Origin: Sipunculus nudus
Taxonomy: Eukaryota > Annelida > Sipuncula > Golfingiida > Sipunculidae
DNA length: 64,000 bases
Assembly (NCBI GenBank): GCA_026874595.1
Contig: CM049308.1
Span: 54,258,624-54,322,623 of the forward strand
Direction: 5' to 3'
The translations under genes were made by a program, and so were the position numbers. The notes under the pieces are model-generated. The model made no database searches and had not been told where the DNA came from. It saw only the letters and a list, made by a program, of their open reading frames with translations. Below are positions 23,330 to 35,211 of this stretch, one piece after another (positions within the stretch are counted from its first letter, which is position 1; the number at the start of each line of letters is the position of its first letter).

Positions 23330-24590
23330 CCCTAAATAGAATCCCCCACATCGAGAAGGCTTGCACACCTTATATATATGCATATTTGTGGAGCATTTTC
23401 AGGATCTACTCTACAAGTAGGTTGATAGCACATCCGCCCTGAAGTTCTTAAACCTAGATGTACTTTTTTAGAGTCATAAACAAGTCCGTGCATGGCGTTC
23501 TGTATTTAGTATAAGTGTACAAATAAATCACAGTTTGGAATTAAGACTTTAGTCCTAAAAATGAAGATGTATAGAGCAATGTTTCCTTTAGTTTGGAAGT
23601 AAGAATGCAGACCTTAAATATTTCTAATGATGTATAGAGCATGATATCCTTCCTATTTTGTTAAGTATTTCAATGTTGATATAAGAAAAACAAGGTTATT
23701 TTTTAAAAAAAACAGGTTCCACGTTCGCCGGACTAAATTAATCTAGCTACTCAGTTTGTATGGAATCCATAATCAACAAAAAGGTATTACAATCACAATT
23801 GTTTGCCATTGTCGAGAAGTCATCAGAATTAGTGGCGGAAAGTTAATTTTTATTTAGATTGTTTGTAGTAAGTGATGAATGAATGGTGATTCTGAATGCT
23901 TTAACGGGTCCCTTGGCGAAAGTTCTTTGTTATTTTCATTTTATCACAAGAACTGAATAGAACTGGTCCTTCTTTGTGTTGTATTTTCCTGATGATATGT
24001 TGATGACAAAAGAGAAAATCTGGTTATAACAAAACATGTATCTGAGCTGACTCCTGAAAAAGATCTTCAGCAAACGAAAACTTTAATTAATTTGTGATAA
24101 CCGTATACTCTCTGATTTATTTATTTTTTTAGAGTTTAATATGTGAAGTGTATTTTACGCAATATGATGCCATATCAACTGTAACAATTCATTTCTTATA
24201 CAGAACATAAAAGTCATACATTTCATCAAAACACAAGGTATAACCTTTCTTTATTAAAAGAGTATTTTATTTTTTTTAATTGTTTGCTATTACTTGCCTA
24301 CATTTAATCCAAATCTATGGGGAAAGATTATTAGTTCATAACAAATGTGGACTTTTAAAGTTCTACAGAGTCTGCGTATACGCCTACTACTTATTTTATG
24401 AGTATTATTTTAACAACATTCAAAAACAATTCGAAGAAAAGAAGTGATTTAAATACAGAGTATGTTCCAAACGCCTGTTATTTGAGATGTTACTTATCCA
24501 ATCTTGCAAATATATCTTTGAGTCTCTGCTGTAACTCAGAGAGAAACAATTTTGTATCTCATACATCTTTGTGTATCCAAACCTAAATTT
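23330..24590. other. Intergenic sequence, nothing recognised
   Basis: AT-rich. The small frame at 24398-24586 has no recognisable content. Confidence 0.5.
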
Positions 24591-24595
24591 TTACA

Positions 24596-24700
24596 ATAGA
24601 TTATCGAGTACTCTTATATTTAGATAAATGATCAATCAACAACGTTATCATAGGTAGCGTTAAACATACTATGTATCAGATCAATGATTGATCTACTGTT
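24596..24700 (+). repeat. Direct repeat of about 95 bp, copy 1 (copy 2 at 26118-26212)
   Basis: ATATTTAGATAAATGATCAA ... CAACGTTATCATA ... TTAAACATACTATGTATCAG ATCAATG is matched with scattered changes at 26137-26210. It is either a dispersed repeat or a local duplication. Confidence 0.5.
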
Positions 24701-25202
24701 AGGTATTTATATTAACTGTACATGTCTGTCCTGTCATTGTGAAACTAACTTCTAAAAATTAAGCCGCCGTGTCACGTTTAAACTCTAAATAATTTACTAC
24801 CATTCCAAAAGTTTACTACACAATAATTGCACCTGTGTTTTTGTTTAGCCGTAATTAACCTTTATTCACCGTGGGATACCAGAAAGACAAATAAGCATTT
24901 CCGGAATTTAGAAGGTGTTAACTTTGAAACACAGAAGCCTGAAGCCCGGAATCAATTTTGTGGGCTTCAGGGAGTTGAAATACTATTCACGTCTTCACAT
25001 AAGTTGAGTTGACGAGACTTTTTAGCCAACATCATCTGTGGTCTATTAGATTATCACCGAGCAAAACATACCGCACTCTAATGCAGGGTGATGGGTGGTC
25101 TGTCAAAGACCCCAGAGTGCAATAAATAATGGAATTTCAAAGAAAAGGGAACCAGAAGGAACAGGTGGTTTATGCTGGTGCCTTTTTTCAAGGTTGTCGG
25201 TG

Positions 25203-25722
25203 CCGGTGTAAAGACTTTAGATTATCCCCATTTCAGGTTACCCCCCTTAAATAAAAAAACGATAACAGATTTCCCCGTTGGTAGTCTGAACATAATTTCA
25301 GATTATAATTGCCCCCGCATAACCCCTCCCCGATTTAAGTAAATGATATGTTCTAATGCTTCAACCCATGGTATACTTTTTCAATAAATCACGCGAAACA
25401 TTAAAAAGATGGACCAATCTATAAAAATAAAGGTTGTCAAGAAATGTTTATAATATTGTTGATTTTTTTTTTATATTGACTCATATACTTCACCAAAGCA
25501 CTTGATATATTACACACAAAGATAAAATAAAATGCAAACTATAATATGAGAAATTAAAAAGAAAGAAATTAAGTAAATACACTGTAAGAAACAACTGCTT
25601 TAAAAGGGTAATAGTCAGAAATCGAACGGGCAGACTGAACGTGATTTCAATCTGCCTAGAGAAATTGAATTCAAATTACCCCCGGTAAACTGAAGAGGGG
25701 GTAATCTAAAATCGCAACACCG
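25203..25722. mobile_element. Inverted-repeat element with TCAGATTACCCCC words
   Basis: The left end CCGGTGTAAAGACTTTAGAT continues TATCCCCATTTCAGGTTACCCCCC. The reversed right end CCGGTGTTGCGATTTTAGAT continues TACCCCCTCTTCAGTTTACC. Inside are more TTTCAGATTA..CCCC words on both strands. The same words make up the compact array at 33550-33720. No coding frame. Confidence 0.7.
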
Positions 25723-26117
25723 GAAGGTTAATACAAAGACAGTGCTCACTACGTGATTCTACCATTAATTCATTATCCTTGACAAAACCAGAGATTAATC
25801 CACATTACCCTAGTTTTCCATGTCGTTAATCTAAGTAATTTATATTCTCATGCATCCGGTTGAAGATAAAAACGGATGCCGAGAATCGTTACGGAATAAG
25901 CCCTGTGGATTAAAAGAATTTGAGGTAACTTTGATGAATAATTATTATTTTAATATTAAAAATAAAATGTCGATCAAGGTATCAGAATTGAAGTATTTGA
26001 ACTTCATAATAGTTTTTAAGGAATCTTCTATCCACAAGTAGTCGGATACTTGTACGTTTAATGTTTGGCTTTCGGCTGAAACAGTTCATATTGAATGTGT
26101 TCCTAGATAATTTGCGA

Positions 26118-26212
26118 CAGATTATCTATAACTTCTATATTTAAATAAATGATAAAAACAGCAACGTAATCATAACTAAGCTTTAAACAGACCATGTATA
26201 AGATCAATGCAC
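26118..26212 (+). repeat. Direct repeat, copy 2 (copy 1 at 24596-24700)
   Basis: ATATTTAAATAAATGATAAA ... CAACGTAATCATA ... TTTAAACAGACCATGTATAAG ATCAATG. It ends just before the TTAA element at 26220. Confidence 0.5.
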
Positions 26213-26219
26213 ATCTTAA

Positions 26220-27397
26220 AGAGGACCTTTCATCTATCTGACCCTAATACACTTAACGTAATCCCTAGGAGCTTTAATAAAAAAAGGCCAGAAGCGTGGA
26301 TATCACCGCACACAGGCTTCTTATTTTGTTTATATTATCGTGTTTATAATATATGGGAAACCGCTTAAAATAATAAAAAAAGTTCAACAAGGGCATGTCT
26401 CAGCAAGTCAGATAAGCCTGAGCTTTGCAAATGGCGTTTTGAAACAAATAACTTTCTGCCTCCGCATATATGCAACGTACCACATTAGTTTACATGTTTT
26501 CCTGTTTGTAATCATTGCTGTGTTTACAAACATGTTATTGATAAACAAGTCCATACTGTTACGGAATCTAATATCAACAGATCACGTAGTCGTGACGAAC
26601 GAATTCTGCAACACTAGGCAGCGTGAAATGTCTAGGGGAATGAATAGTAAGTGTTGTTTTGTTAACAAATAACTATAATTTATTCTTAAAACAACCCTAA
26701 CATTACAATACACTCAATCAATACAATTACAAAGTACAACAACAGTATAACAGAAAATCAGTACAATCACACAGCATAATAAACAAAGTGCACAGTACCT
26801 GGATACCACCACTGTCACAGCGACAAGTCCTGTAAAATGTATAAGCCGGATGAACAATTCACACAAATCTTCCCAGAGAATGACTGTCCAATGTAATCAC
26901 AAATCAATTTACTGTAATCAAAAAGTGAAATCCTGGCAGTGATTCGAAAGGTAAACTGAAGACTATATAAAAATCCGTTACAAATTTCGAATAAAAGCGA
27001 TAACTGCCACAATTATAGGAAAAGGTACACTTTTCTGTGTCCGCTGGAATATTCTCTCACCTCTCTCCTGGCTCTAAAACACAGCCCCTACTTGTATCCT
27101 TTCATGCGAAAACTCTAGAAAATCCTGTTACACTCCACGAGAGTTCAACCAGTACGGATTAAACCAAGCCCGCAACGGCCAGGCAAGGCCGCGACAACAC
27201 GAGTTACGCCCGTGTCACACAGTAAATATGACACATGTAAGACTTGTGCACACAATAAAAAGGGGCACCTGTAACAATACATCACGGAGGCCTAATAAGA
27301 ACTTTATACCAGACTTTCCCTTAGATAATTAAGATATACACATAGGAAGCAAGAAATACCATTGATTCTTTTTCAAAAGGTAGGTGAATGGGCACCT
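26220..27397 (-). mobile_element. TTAA-flanked inverted-repeat element split by a solo LTR
   Basis: TTAA lies at 26216-26219 and 27398-27401. The left end AGAGGACCTTTCATCTATCT and reversed right end AGGTGCCCATTCACCTACCT match the termini of the elements at 48288-48749 and 56863-57322. The 720-bp LTR at 26557-27276 sits inside. Removing it and one copy of ATAC restores a continuous match to the reversed 48.3 kb copy (GATAAACAA.TCCATAC then ..TA.GAACTTT). TTAA duplication is typical of piggyBac and Kolobok groups; no transposase remains. Confidence 0.82.
26557..27276 (-). mobile_element. Solo LTR, family A, copy 1
   Basis: Begins TGTTACGGAATCTAATATCA and ends GGGGCACCTGTAACA, i.e. TG...CA on both strands. 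The 4-bp target duplication ATAC lies at 26553-26556 and 27277-27280. On the minus strand an AATAAA-type signal (AAGAATAAATTATAG, near 26685-26697) lies toward the 3' end. No gag or pol is adjacent, and the intact empty site in the host element shows this is a solo LTR rather than half of a full element. Confidence 0.85.
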
Positions 27398-27399
27398 TT

Positions 27400-28035
27400 A
27401 ACTTTGAAAGAAGATGTTTGGGCTATATGTTATACATTTATGCTTTATTAAACATTAAATACTCATTTCTATTAGCAAATATGTTATCATAGGACGAGAG
27501 GCTGACTATGATATAATTCTATGCGAAGCTTAACATGTAATAGCATTTTAAACCCCTTAAAATCCATAATTCTCCGTTTTTAGTTCGTCTAACCTGGTCT
27601 CTGTGTCTACATTAATTTTTTCGTAATTATTTTACATTACAAGTTGTAATCCCACGGCGAGTGAGTTTTTTCAACAACATATATCTTTATAATACATCAA
27701 GCCAAGCACCATGTGGTAAGGAAAAACCTGGAATTATATCTGCAAACTCACGACCTTAATGTACTCATCCTGAGGCCAGGCGGAATATGTCTACTGTATG
27801 TGGTTAGAGAAGGGTAATCTACTGTATGTGATTCTAAAGAGAAGTCGTGCCCAGTTCAGACGCCTGTGTGATGACTCACACTGAACCCTTCTGTTGTCGT
27901 GATCTGTGGACCATTTTTTTTCAGAGAAGTAATTAAGCTTTAAGAGCTCATTATGATATACCTCAACTAGAAATCTGCATTCTAAGGAATTCAAGCCTCC
28001 GCCTACTGTGGGATGATCACAAAACCTTATTTTCT
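27400..28035. other. Intergenic sequence, nothing recognised
   Basis: No coding or repeat signature that I can support. Confidence 0.5.
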
Positions 28036-28039
28036 TTCA

Positions 28040-28275
28040 CTTATTCGGCCCATATTCTCAGGTTCATTCGCCCGCAAGTCACAATACATTTGTGAATATT
28101 CCTCGATTACGTTCCTGAAACCGGATCATTTACCGGAACCACACTACATTCCAATTTTCATTCATGCAAAAGTGACTTTACTTTTGTTAATATTTCTTTA
28201 TGACGTTCCTGAATTAGGATCATGTGCCATATCCTAACCAATTCTTCATTTCACCATTCCCAAAACGACCTGAAT
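28040..28275 (-). repeat. Dispersed repeat family F, minus orientation
   Basis: TTCGGCCCATATTCTCAGGT TCATT ... ACATTTGTGAATATTCCT ... GACGTTCCTGAAT.AGGATCAT is the reverse complement order of the 62.6 kb copy. Confidence 0.6.
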
Positions 28276-28440
28276 ATTTTATGAGATTTTGTTCATGATT
28301 GCATGAGCTATGTTGTGTAAAAACACGCACTTGTTTGTGGAGAATTCATTAGAGATGTTAACATAACAGAAATTGTTTGAAACATCATTTAGATTTATCG
28401 TAGATCCAAGATTTGCCAAAGATTCTGCTTGCTCAACTGA

Positions 28441-28510
28441 ATATATCATATATATATGTATATATATATATGTGTGTGTGTGTGTGGGTGTGTGTGTGTG
28501 TGTCTGTGTT
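28441..28510. repeat. (TA)n(TG)n compound microsatellite
   Basis: Alternating TA then TG dinucleotides with GGG and CTG interruptions. Confidence 0.95.
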
Positions 28511-28996
28511 TGTGGCAGGATGGCTTGATGTGTGCGAGTCATCCCCCACCCTTGAGTAAAAATTGACGCCACTGAAAACAGGTCTGTAACTTTTACATGT
28601 GTCTTAAAATGAGACCAATCAGCTTTGTTTGTAAACTTCACGTTTTTTTCTAGAATTGCTCATTTTTCTTCAGTTTAAGTTTTGATATTCAGATATATTT
28701 TCTTTTGAAATATCATGCACGTTTGTCATATGCATACCTGCGTAAGTTGTGAAAGAATCCGTTAAAATTTTTCAAAATTACTTTAAATGGAATCCAATAT
28801 AAATTCCTAGCTTGCTTCCGTGCCGGTAAAAATATCAGTTTTAAAACGCTTGGAAGTATAAAATATCTTCCTATAAGCAGGCTATGATGTAATTAACCTC
28901 AGACATCACGCAATTTAAATATGATTCCGATATTCAAGAGTCTAATTGGCATATGAGCGAACGACAAGGTTTATCCATTCATCAACAGTTGCCCAC

Positions 28997-29182
28997 TGTA
29001 CTGGAACACTGCGCGGAATCGGACTCACAAGTAAAAAGGGGCGGATCCAGGATTTCAGATATAAGATAAAAAGGGGGGGGGGGGGGGGGTTCCAACCCAG
29101 GAATACTAATGACAAGGCCGGAAAAAGGTCCCTAGGTCCGGAAAATTTAGTCGACCCCCCCCCCCCCCCTCCGTCCCCTCCG
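28997..29182 (+). repeat. Fragment of family R followed by a GCGGATCC-type element with G and C runs
   Basis: CACTGCGCGGAATCGGACTC ACAAG (29008-29031) matches the start of family R. It runs straight into GGGGCGGATCCAGGATTTCA (29038-29057), a canonical terminus of the GCGGATCC family, followed by a G run (29071-29089) and a C run (29155-29169). Confidence 0.6.
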
Positions 29183-29184
29183 CG

Positions 29185-30384
29185 AAGGCGTCAGCCGAAC
29201 AGTGCATATCCTGAACATTGCAGGGTATAAGTTAAAGTTGTTTGATATGAAACGCCTTTAATTAACGACCAACGAGATACATGTGGCTAGCGGATACGGC
29301 AATTATGAAACTGTGTGTGTGTGGGGGGGGGGGGGGCACCCTTACACAGGCCAACATGTGTGCTGGGAGCCTTGGTAGCCTGCGTGAGTTTCTCTTGCTT
29401 GCAAAAGTATAGGGAGGTATTAATTATTTGTATATATGATTCTATTTTCCCTATTGTTAAGCTCGATAAAAAGGGTGGCGCGTGCCCCCGGCGCCCCCTC
29501 TCCATCCGCTTGTTTGGGCTGTACATGTACAAGAAAGGTTACTACAATTGCCACAAGACCCAAATAAACTGAGTTTTTCATTAAAGATAATTAAGATACA
29601 TAATGCAATATAAATAAAAACAAGGACCTTGGCAAAAAAAATTCTTGATTGGTGGTAATAAAGGATCGGCACTTGCAGATATTCTACTCCATGTGGGCAT
29701 TCTGATGGGAAAAAAGGTTTTTCTTGTTTTACGGGCTAGTGACCGGTAAATTGAATCAAAGAAACTCACAGAAGATACTGAACACTAATGGTTATCCTTA
29801 AGGTTAAAAAACAAGAAGATCAAATTTATCGTGTGGACGTTATTCCTGTGTTTTGAATATTTTATCATGCTGTATTACCGTTTATTAATGCGTGATGGCC
29901 TTCATAGAGTAAAATTATCCTCCGTTTTGTGGCTTCTGTTTGGTATGTGAGTCACTTTGTCCTTCAAGATAATCGATCAAACATCTCAAGTGTTAGGCTT
30001 CATGTAAACGTCTTGATGGACTTGATTAAAAGTAAAGAATCACGCTTTCGTTGAGATTCACGTCATGGGGCGCTGCCGACGCCAATGATCAGGTTGTGTG
30101 ACGTGATAACAATAACCAATGCCTTTGAGATTACCCAGAGATCATGTTTCCAGAAAATAATGGTCTTGCCGTCGTGTAGGTGTTGGAAATAAAAAAGAAC
30201 AGCATTTGAAGAGAACTTAATCAGTAGTTATCAGTAGATTATCCGGGTTTGAATACAGTGTTTAAGAAAAAGCGGACATAACTCTCGCATGCAGACGTAC
30301 CAGAAAACTGCTGTCTGTGGAATGCAAGCCTCCGCCCTGATTGGGTCCCTATTGGGAAATGTTCCTAGAACCGTTTTTTTTTTT
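29185..30384. other. Intergenic sequence
   Basis: No gene recognised. Poly-G at about 29322-29337. Frames at 29287-29769 on either strand lack recognisable content. Confidence 0.5.
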
Positions 30385-30575
30385 TAATTCACATCTTCGG
30401 CCCATATTCTCAGGCCCATTCGTGTTGAGGGACTCTGCATTTATAAATATTCCTGGATGACGTTCCTGAATTCGGATCATGTGTCAGATTCAAACAAAAT
30501 CTGATCCTCTGTTCATTATCCCTTTACGAAATGCCCTAAAAATACCCCCCTGGCGGAGACAATGAGGGCGAAAAC
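30385..30575 (-). repeat. Dispersed repeat family F, minus orientation
   Basis: TTCGGCCCATATTCTCAGGC ... ATAAATATTCCTGGATGACG ... CTGAATTCGGATCATGTGTC ... CCCCCTGGCGGAGACAATG parallels the copy at 28040-28275 and ends with the family's GCC..GGAGGCAATG start in reverse. Confidence 0.65.
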
Positions 30576-30884
30576 TGCACGAGACTCAACATCCGGCGCT
30601 GCTTTTCGGAATTAAACTTATGTTATTATCCAGAACTGTCAGGTTGAATAACAGAGGCCGTGCATCCATTACGCCCCCTCTAAATCCGTCCCTCAAAGAA
30701 ATGTCAAGAATGAAGAATAATCTGATTTTACATTTGTTCGATCGGAATCGAGAGATAGAAACAGTAAACATGAGGGCTTCTGCTTTTGTGTATTGTTCAT
30801 TCGAAGTAATTTTTCCTCTGCACAAATTGGGTTTCTTATTTTTTCCATGAATATCACATGTGCATGAGGAGTTGAATTGTGTTA

Positions 30885-31010
30885 TATTGTTTATTGCGCT
30901 GGACTCATGACTCGCAAGTTTGTTGGTTGCTGTTTTGACCGTCTTCGGAGCTAAGACCCCGATCTTCACCACAATGGTGCGCTCTCACCACCGACGAGTG
31001 AATGGGTTCT
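30885..31010 (+). repeat. Worn tRNA-derived SINE (probable)
   Basis: TTGCGCTGGACTCATGACTC GCAAGTTTGTTGGTTGC resembles a Leu/Ser-type tRNA centre, with a degenerate B box and a following CTC..CACC..CGAGTGAATGGG body. The related minus-strand SINE at 45840-46137 shows the same GCGCTGGACTCGCGACCGCA core. Confidence 0.45.
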
Positions 31011-31934
31011 GATTATGGGTACGGATCAATCTAGAACGAAAAACGTTCAAGCGCCTGTATGACTGCTCCTCAGGAGACATGAAAAGCTACTTAAGGCCTT
31101 AAAAATCTAAGAAGGCAAATTGTTAAGTCCGATGAGACAAACGCCGTCGCTGATATCAGAATTTTAACCCAAACTTTTTCTTTATCTTCAGCGTATAGAA
31201 ATGTATATACTATTTGTTATTTATAACAGAACTCTATCGGGTAGGATATAATATGATACCATATCAAATCATCATATACGGCTAATAATGTTGCTTTCCT
31301 TCGGTAACCCAGTGATTGAACCCATGACTTCTTTATACATGAAAATACAAAAAAACATTTACACACGTGGGCCCTACTTCAGTAGACATGACAGCTGAGG
31401 AAAGGCTTTACTCGAAGCGTGCACGCTCTTCCTTGAGAAAGCAATGTTTGTAAATCGCATAAGCAGTTAGCGAATGTGCCTCAGAATGGTTGCCTGTTGA
31501 CTATTTTACTACTCGTTACAATATACAAGTAGTATATACTTTTCTGTATTTTTGACTCACAACTCCATATGTAAAATGTCTGCCACATAAACGTTAACAT
31601 TTCAAGCGATGCTTTTATGAAACGTACGACTTTTAATGATAAGAATAAATAATCACAAATCTATAGAAACTGTTATTTTTAAGTTAAAAAATTGTCTTTG
31701 TTGAATCATAACAAATAGACAGGCTTTAGATATAAAAGACATTACTCGGAGGACAGTTCAAAGGAAAGGCACGGATGTGTCTGCCTAGAGAGTTCGACGG
31801 CGAGTAGACATGTAGGGACAGAGAATTAACCGGAATAACGCTCTTGGGTGACCAGGCACCAATCGGTGAATATCAGTTTGATTCTATGTTAAAACGAACT
31901 GTTGCAAATCCTTTTTTCATGTGTCTTAATATAT
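31010..31934. other. Intergenic sequence, nothing recognised
   Basis: AT-rich; no coding or repeat signature supported. Confidence 0.5.
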
Positions 31935-31937
31935 ATA

Positions 31938-32705
31938 CAGTCGAACCACCTTGAGACTACCACTCAATACATGATATCGCTTATGCAAATCACTCTTGTG
32001 TATGGAGGTAGAATATGCTCGCCTGCTTGAAAAAAAAATTGAAGACAAGCAATTTGTGCCCCTAGCAGACTGCCTGTCGAGCTGATTTATCCAATACAGC
32101 TACGTGTGAACAAATAATTGCGCCTTTCATTACAAGTTATCCTGAAATTAAATATATGATCTTGTCTTCAAAATCGGTTGTTGCGTTGAAAGTTTAATTG
32201 TTGCATGAAGGTGTAAAAGCTTATAAATGACACATGGGATTAGAACTTTATCTTGTATCAAACGGATTCGCATAATATTTCAGGGCAAAGCTACGAATGG
32301 TCTTTTATATACGGATAAACGTCATGTTTTTCAAGTTTCACTTAATCTTAAACTAATTCAAGCCTCATATTTGTTCAATTATTACATTAAGTAAACAGAG
32401 TTCATAGCGTATATATAAGCTGATATAGTGGGGATGGTCAGATAAGACAGTGCTAAAGACTTTCTTCCTGAATCACGCTTGTCTGCATAAATTGGCTCCC
32501 GTCTGTTTCAGCCAGTGGTCTATTTTTCTCCTGCATTTACACGATAAACTGCATTGGCGATATCCCGATATCCCACATGCAATTACGATCGCTTTTCTTG
32601 GTTCTGAATACATGATATGATTCAGGTCTCTTAGGATTTCACAAATACGACCTCCCCCAGATTACGGCCAATTTAGTCCGTCCCAAAGGTGGTCGTTATC
32701 ATGAA
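31938..32705. mobile_element. Possible TA-type TIR element lacking its right end
   Basis: A left terminus CAGTCGAACCACCTTGAGAC TACCAC preceded by TATA is visible. Near 32645-32700, TACGACCTCCCCCAGATTAC and AAAGGTGGTCGTTATCATGA resemble sub-terminal repeats of such an element, but no matching right end is seen. Partial and uncertain. Confidence 0.35.
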
Positions 32706-32734
32706 CAAAACGAACGGCCTGTGTATATGATATA

Positions 32735-33348
32735 CAGTGAAAACAGGTCTAACGGGCACCTCACTAAGGCGGACAACTGGCTATAACGGACAATATGATT
32801 AAGTCCCTTCAAAATTCCCTATTTGTTATGTATAAACGGAACCTCTATAAGGCGGACACCTCACTACTGCGGACAACGGACAGCGGATTTCAACTCAAAC
32901 TAACATTCTAAGAGTAAAAGAAACCTGACAAATACGGACACGATACGCCATCTCCGACGGACACTGATCACTCGCTTACGCTATCTAAAAAAGTCGAGCT
33001 TATTTGACTGAGTGAATCCGCGAAAAAAGAGCGTACGCGAAAGAATTTATGAACATTGCTCTTACGGATGATTTCATGGAACCTTCTCCTCATATTGTTA
33101 ACTACTTGAGATAAGTAAAAATAATCACAGTTTGTATATGACTATTGAATACATGATGTGTGCATGATCAGTTGTACATGTAGATGAAACCTGATATAAT
33201 ACAATAAACATGTTCTTGCAGCTGTTCGTTGTCTTTATTTATAATCCCTCAGTTATCAACCAATGTCAACCTGCCTAATAAGGACACCTCACTATTAAGG
33301 ACAAAATGATTGAGTCCCTTGACTATCCGCTTTAGACAGGTTTCACTG
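32735..33348. mobile_element. Short TIR element of the CAGTGAAACC type
   Basis: The left end CAGTGAAAACAGGTCTAACG and reversed right end CAGTGAAACCTGTCTAAAGC match. Sub-terminal copies of CACCTCACTAAGGCGGACAA occur on the same strand (32758-32777, 32859-32878, 33284-33303), as do GATTAAGTCCCTT-like words. TA precedes the left end; the right flank is TT, so one target copy has changed. No transposase. Confidence 0.72.
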
Positions 33349-33549
33349 TTTATAAACTTATTTATTTTACATTTATTTTGGATTGTACAAGTAATGAATT
33401 TAACTGATAAAAGCACTCTCGATGGCACAGATGATGACGTTCGGTATCATGTAGGTATGGAGGAAACCGAAGAACCCTTAGAAAACAACTGGCCCTGGAC
33501 GGACAACTACAACCCACTCTGATAGCAACGCTGGGGACCCAACCATGAG

Positions 33550-33720
33550 TAGGGATTTCAGATTACCCCCTTTCAGACTACCGGGGGTAATCTGAAATCG
33601 ATTTAAGATTACCCATCCCCCGGTAACTTGAAGCCGAATTCAGATTACCTCCGGGGGGTAACTGAAATCGATTTCAGATTACCCCCTCCAATATCAGATT
33701 ATCCCCCCCCCCCCAAAAAA
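33550..33720. repeat. Compact array of TTTCAGATTACCCCC and its complement
   Basis: Six or more alternating copies of (GA)TTTCAGATTACCCCC and GGGGGTAATCTGAAATC in about 160 bp, several joined as AATCGATTT palindromes. Same vocabulary as the inverted-repeat element at 25203-25722. Confidence 0.85.
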
Positions 33721-33721
33721 A

Positions 33722-34416
33722 AAATGTTTACTTATGATTATTTTGATACTTATCATATACATTAACTTAAGTTAACACACTTGGTTTTTGGACGGACCGA
33801 CATATATGCCAGTACAATATAATACGAAGTAATATAATATAATCTGAAGTCTTGACACCTGGTCGCCAGCGGAGAGAGCAGAGCGCTTACTCCTCGATTA
33901 TCCTGGACACATGGCTTCTGGGTTTTCTGGCCTATTTAATGAAAGGTTCACTGTGTTTCACTCAAAACGATTACGCATTTCGGTGTTGCATATACAAATG
34001 TAGCATTACTCACTCATGACTCGCAGTTGCGGTACACAGAGCCTCGTTGACGCCAATATATAGATATATATATATTCATGTTTGTAAAACCTCCCCTACC
34101 CTTGAAGATAAATTGACGCCAATGCGAGCCCTGAATATATTTGAGGCCGGCCGTGAACACCTGCTTGGGTTTTTTAAAGATATTCAGAGGGTAACAGACT
34201 TCTGAATAAAGATTAATAAAAGATAAAAAAGGATATGAATAGAGATATGTATAATCCAAGTTCAGATCCTGTAAAAATGTATTACTTCATCACTAATCTG
34301 GGGCCGACTTCTTTCAACTTAGAAAAAAAAAATTGGTTAATTTGCTTAACATGAATAAATATGTATCACAATCCACTTGGCTGGTCAAACTAGCAAGCTA
34401 CAATTTTCATTTATAA
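33722..34416. other. Intergenic sequence, nothing recognised
   Basis: No coding or repeat signature that I can support. Confidence 0.5.
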
Positions 34417-35211
34417 TGTTACGGAACCTAATATCAACCGATCACGTAGTCGTGACAAACATAAATTTTGTAATTGAGATCTGTAACACTAGGCAGCGTG
34501 AAATGTCAAGGGGAATGAATAAAGAAGTCAGCGGTTTTTTTGTTAACAAATATTTATAATTTATTCTTAAAACATCCCTAACAGTACAATACACTAAATC
34601 AATACAATAACACAGTATAACAACAGTACAATAGTAAATCAATACAAGTATATAAATAAAGTGTACAGTACCTGAATACCACCACTGTCACAGGACAAAA
34701 GTCCTTTAAAGCATATAATCTAGATGAACAGTTCACACAAAAAATCACAGAACACACAAGTGATAGTGATCCCAAAGGCATACTAAAGACAATTTAAAAT
34801 CCGTTACAAATTCGCAGAAAATCTATAACTACCGCAAATATAGGAAAAGGTCCACAAACTGACTTACACGCTTCTGTGTCCGCTGGAATATTTCTCTCCT
34901 CTCTCCTGGCTCTAAAACACAGCCTCTTATTTATTACTTTTCACCTCAAGCCGAGAACTTTCCATTTCTCGACCAATCCAAAGAACCCGATAGTACACAC
35001 GTTACAGGAAATATCTAGAACAACAAATGCTGTGTTTTTACATGTCATGGTTCTCACGTTAGCCGGCCCGGCTCGGCCAGGCGAGAAAGCCCCAGACTAG
35101 CATGATCGCTGTGTTAACACGTCAGACTATGCCGTCATAGCAACGGCCAACGCTAGCGCCGCACATACACATGTAAGACCGCCGCACAAAATAAAAGAGA
35201 CATCTGTAACA
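34417..35211 (-). mobile_element. Solo LTR, family A, copy 2
   Basis: Starts TGTTACGGAACCTAATATCA and ends AGACATCTGTAACA. Flanking bases are ATAA and ATAT, a 3-of-4 match for the 4-bp duplication. The inner landmarks seen in the other copies are present: CACTAGGCAGCGTGAAATGT, CCTGAATACCACCACTGTCA, CTCTCCTGGCTCTAAAACAC. No internal retrotransposon genes are adjacent. Confidence 0.82.

Noticed and set aside
26340-26672. 110-codon + frame with hydrophobic stretches
   Set aside because: It spans the junction of the TTAA element and the inserted LTR, so it is an accidental fusion of repeats.
30586-30972. 128-codon minus frame
   Set aside because: Overlaps a worn SINE in antisense and has no domain; opposite-strand frames of similar quality exist.
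27277-34416. Possible full-length LTR retrotransposon between LTR copies 1 and 2 (same orientation, about 7 kb apart)
   Set aside because: Copy 1 has its own ATAC target duplication and sits inside a smaller element. The interval has no gag, protease, reverse transcriptase or integrase motifs.
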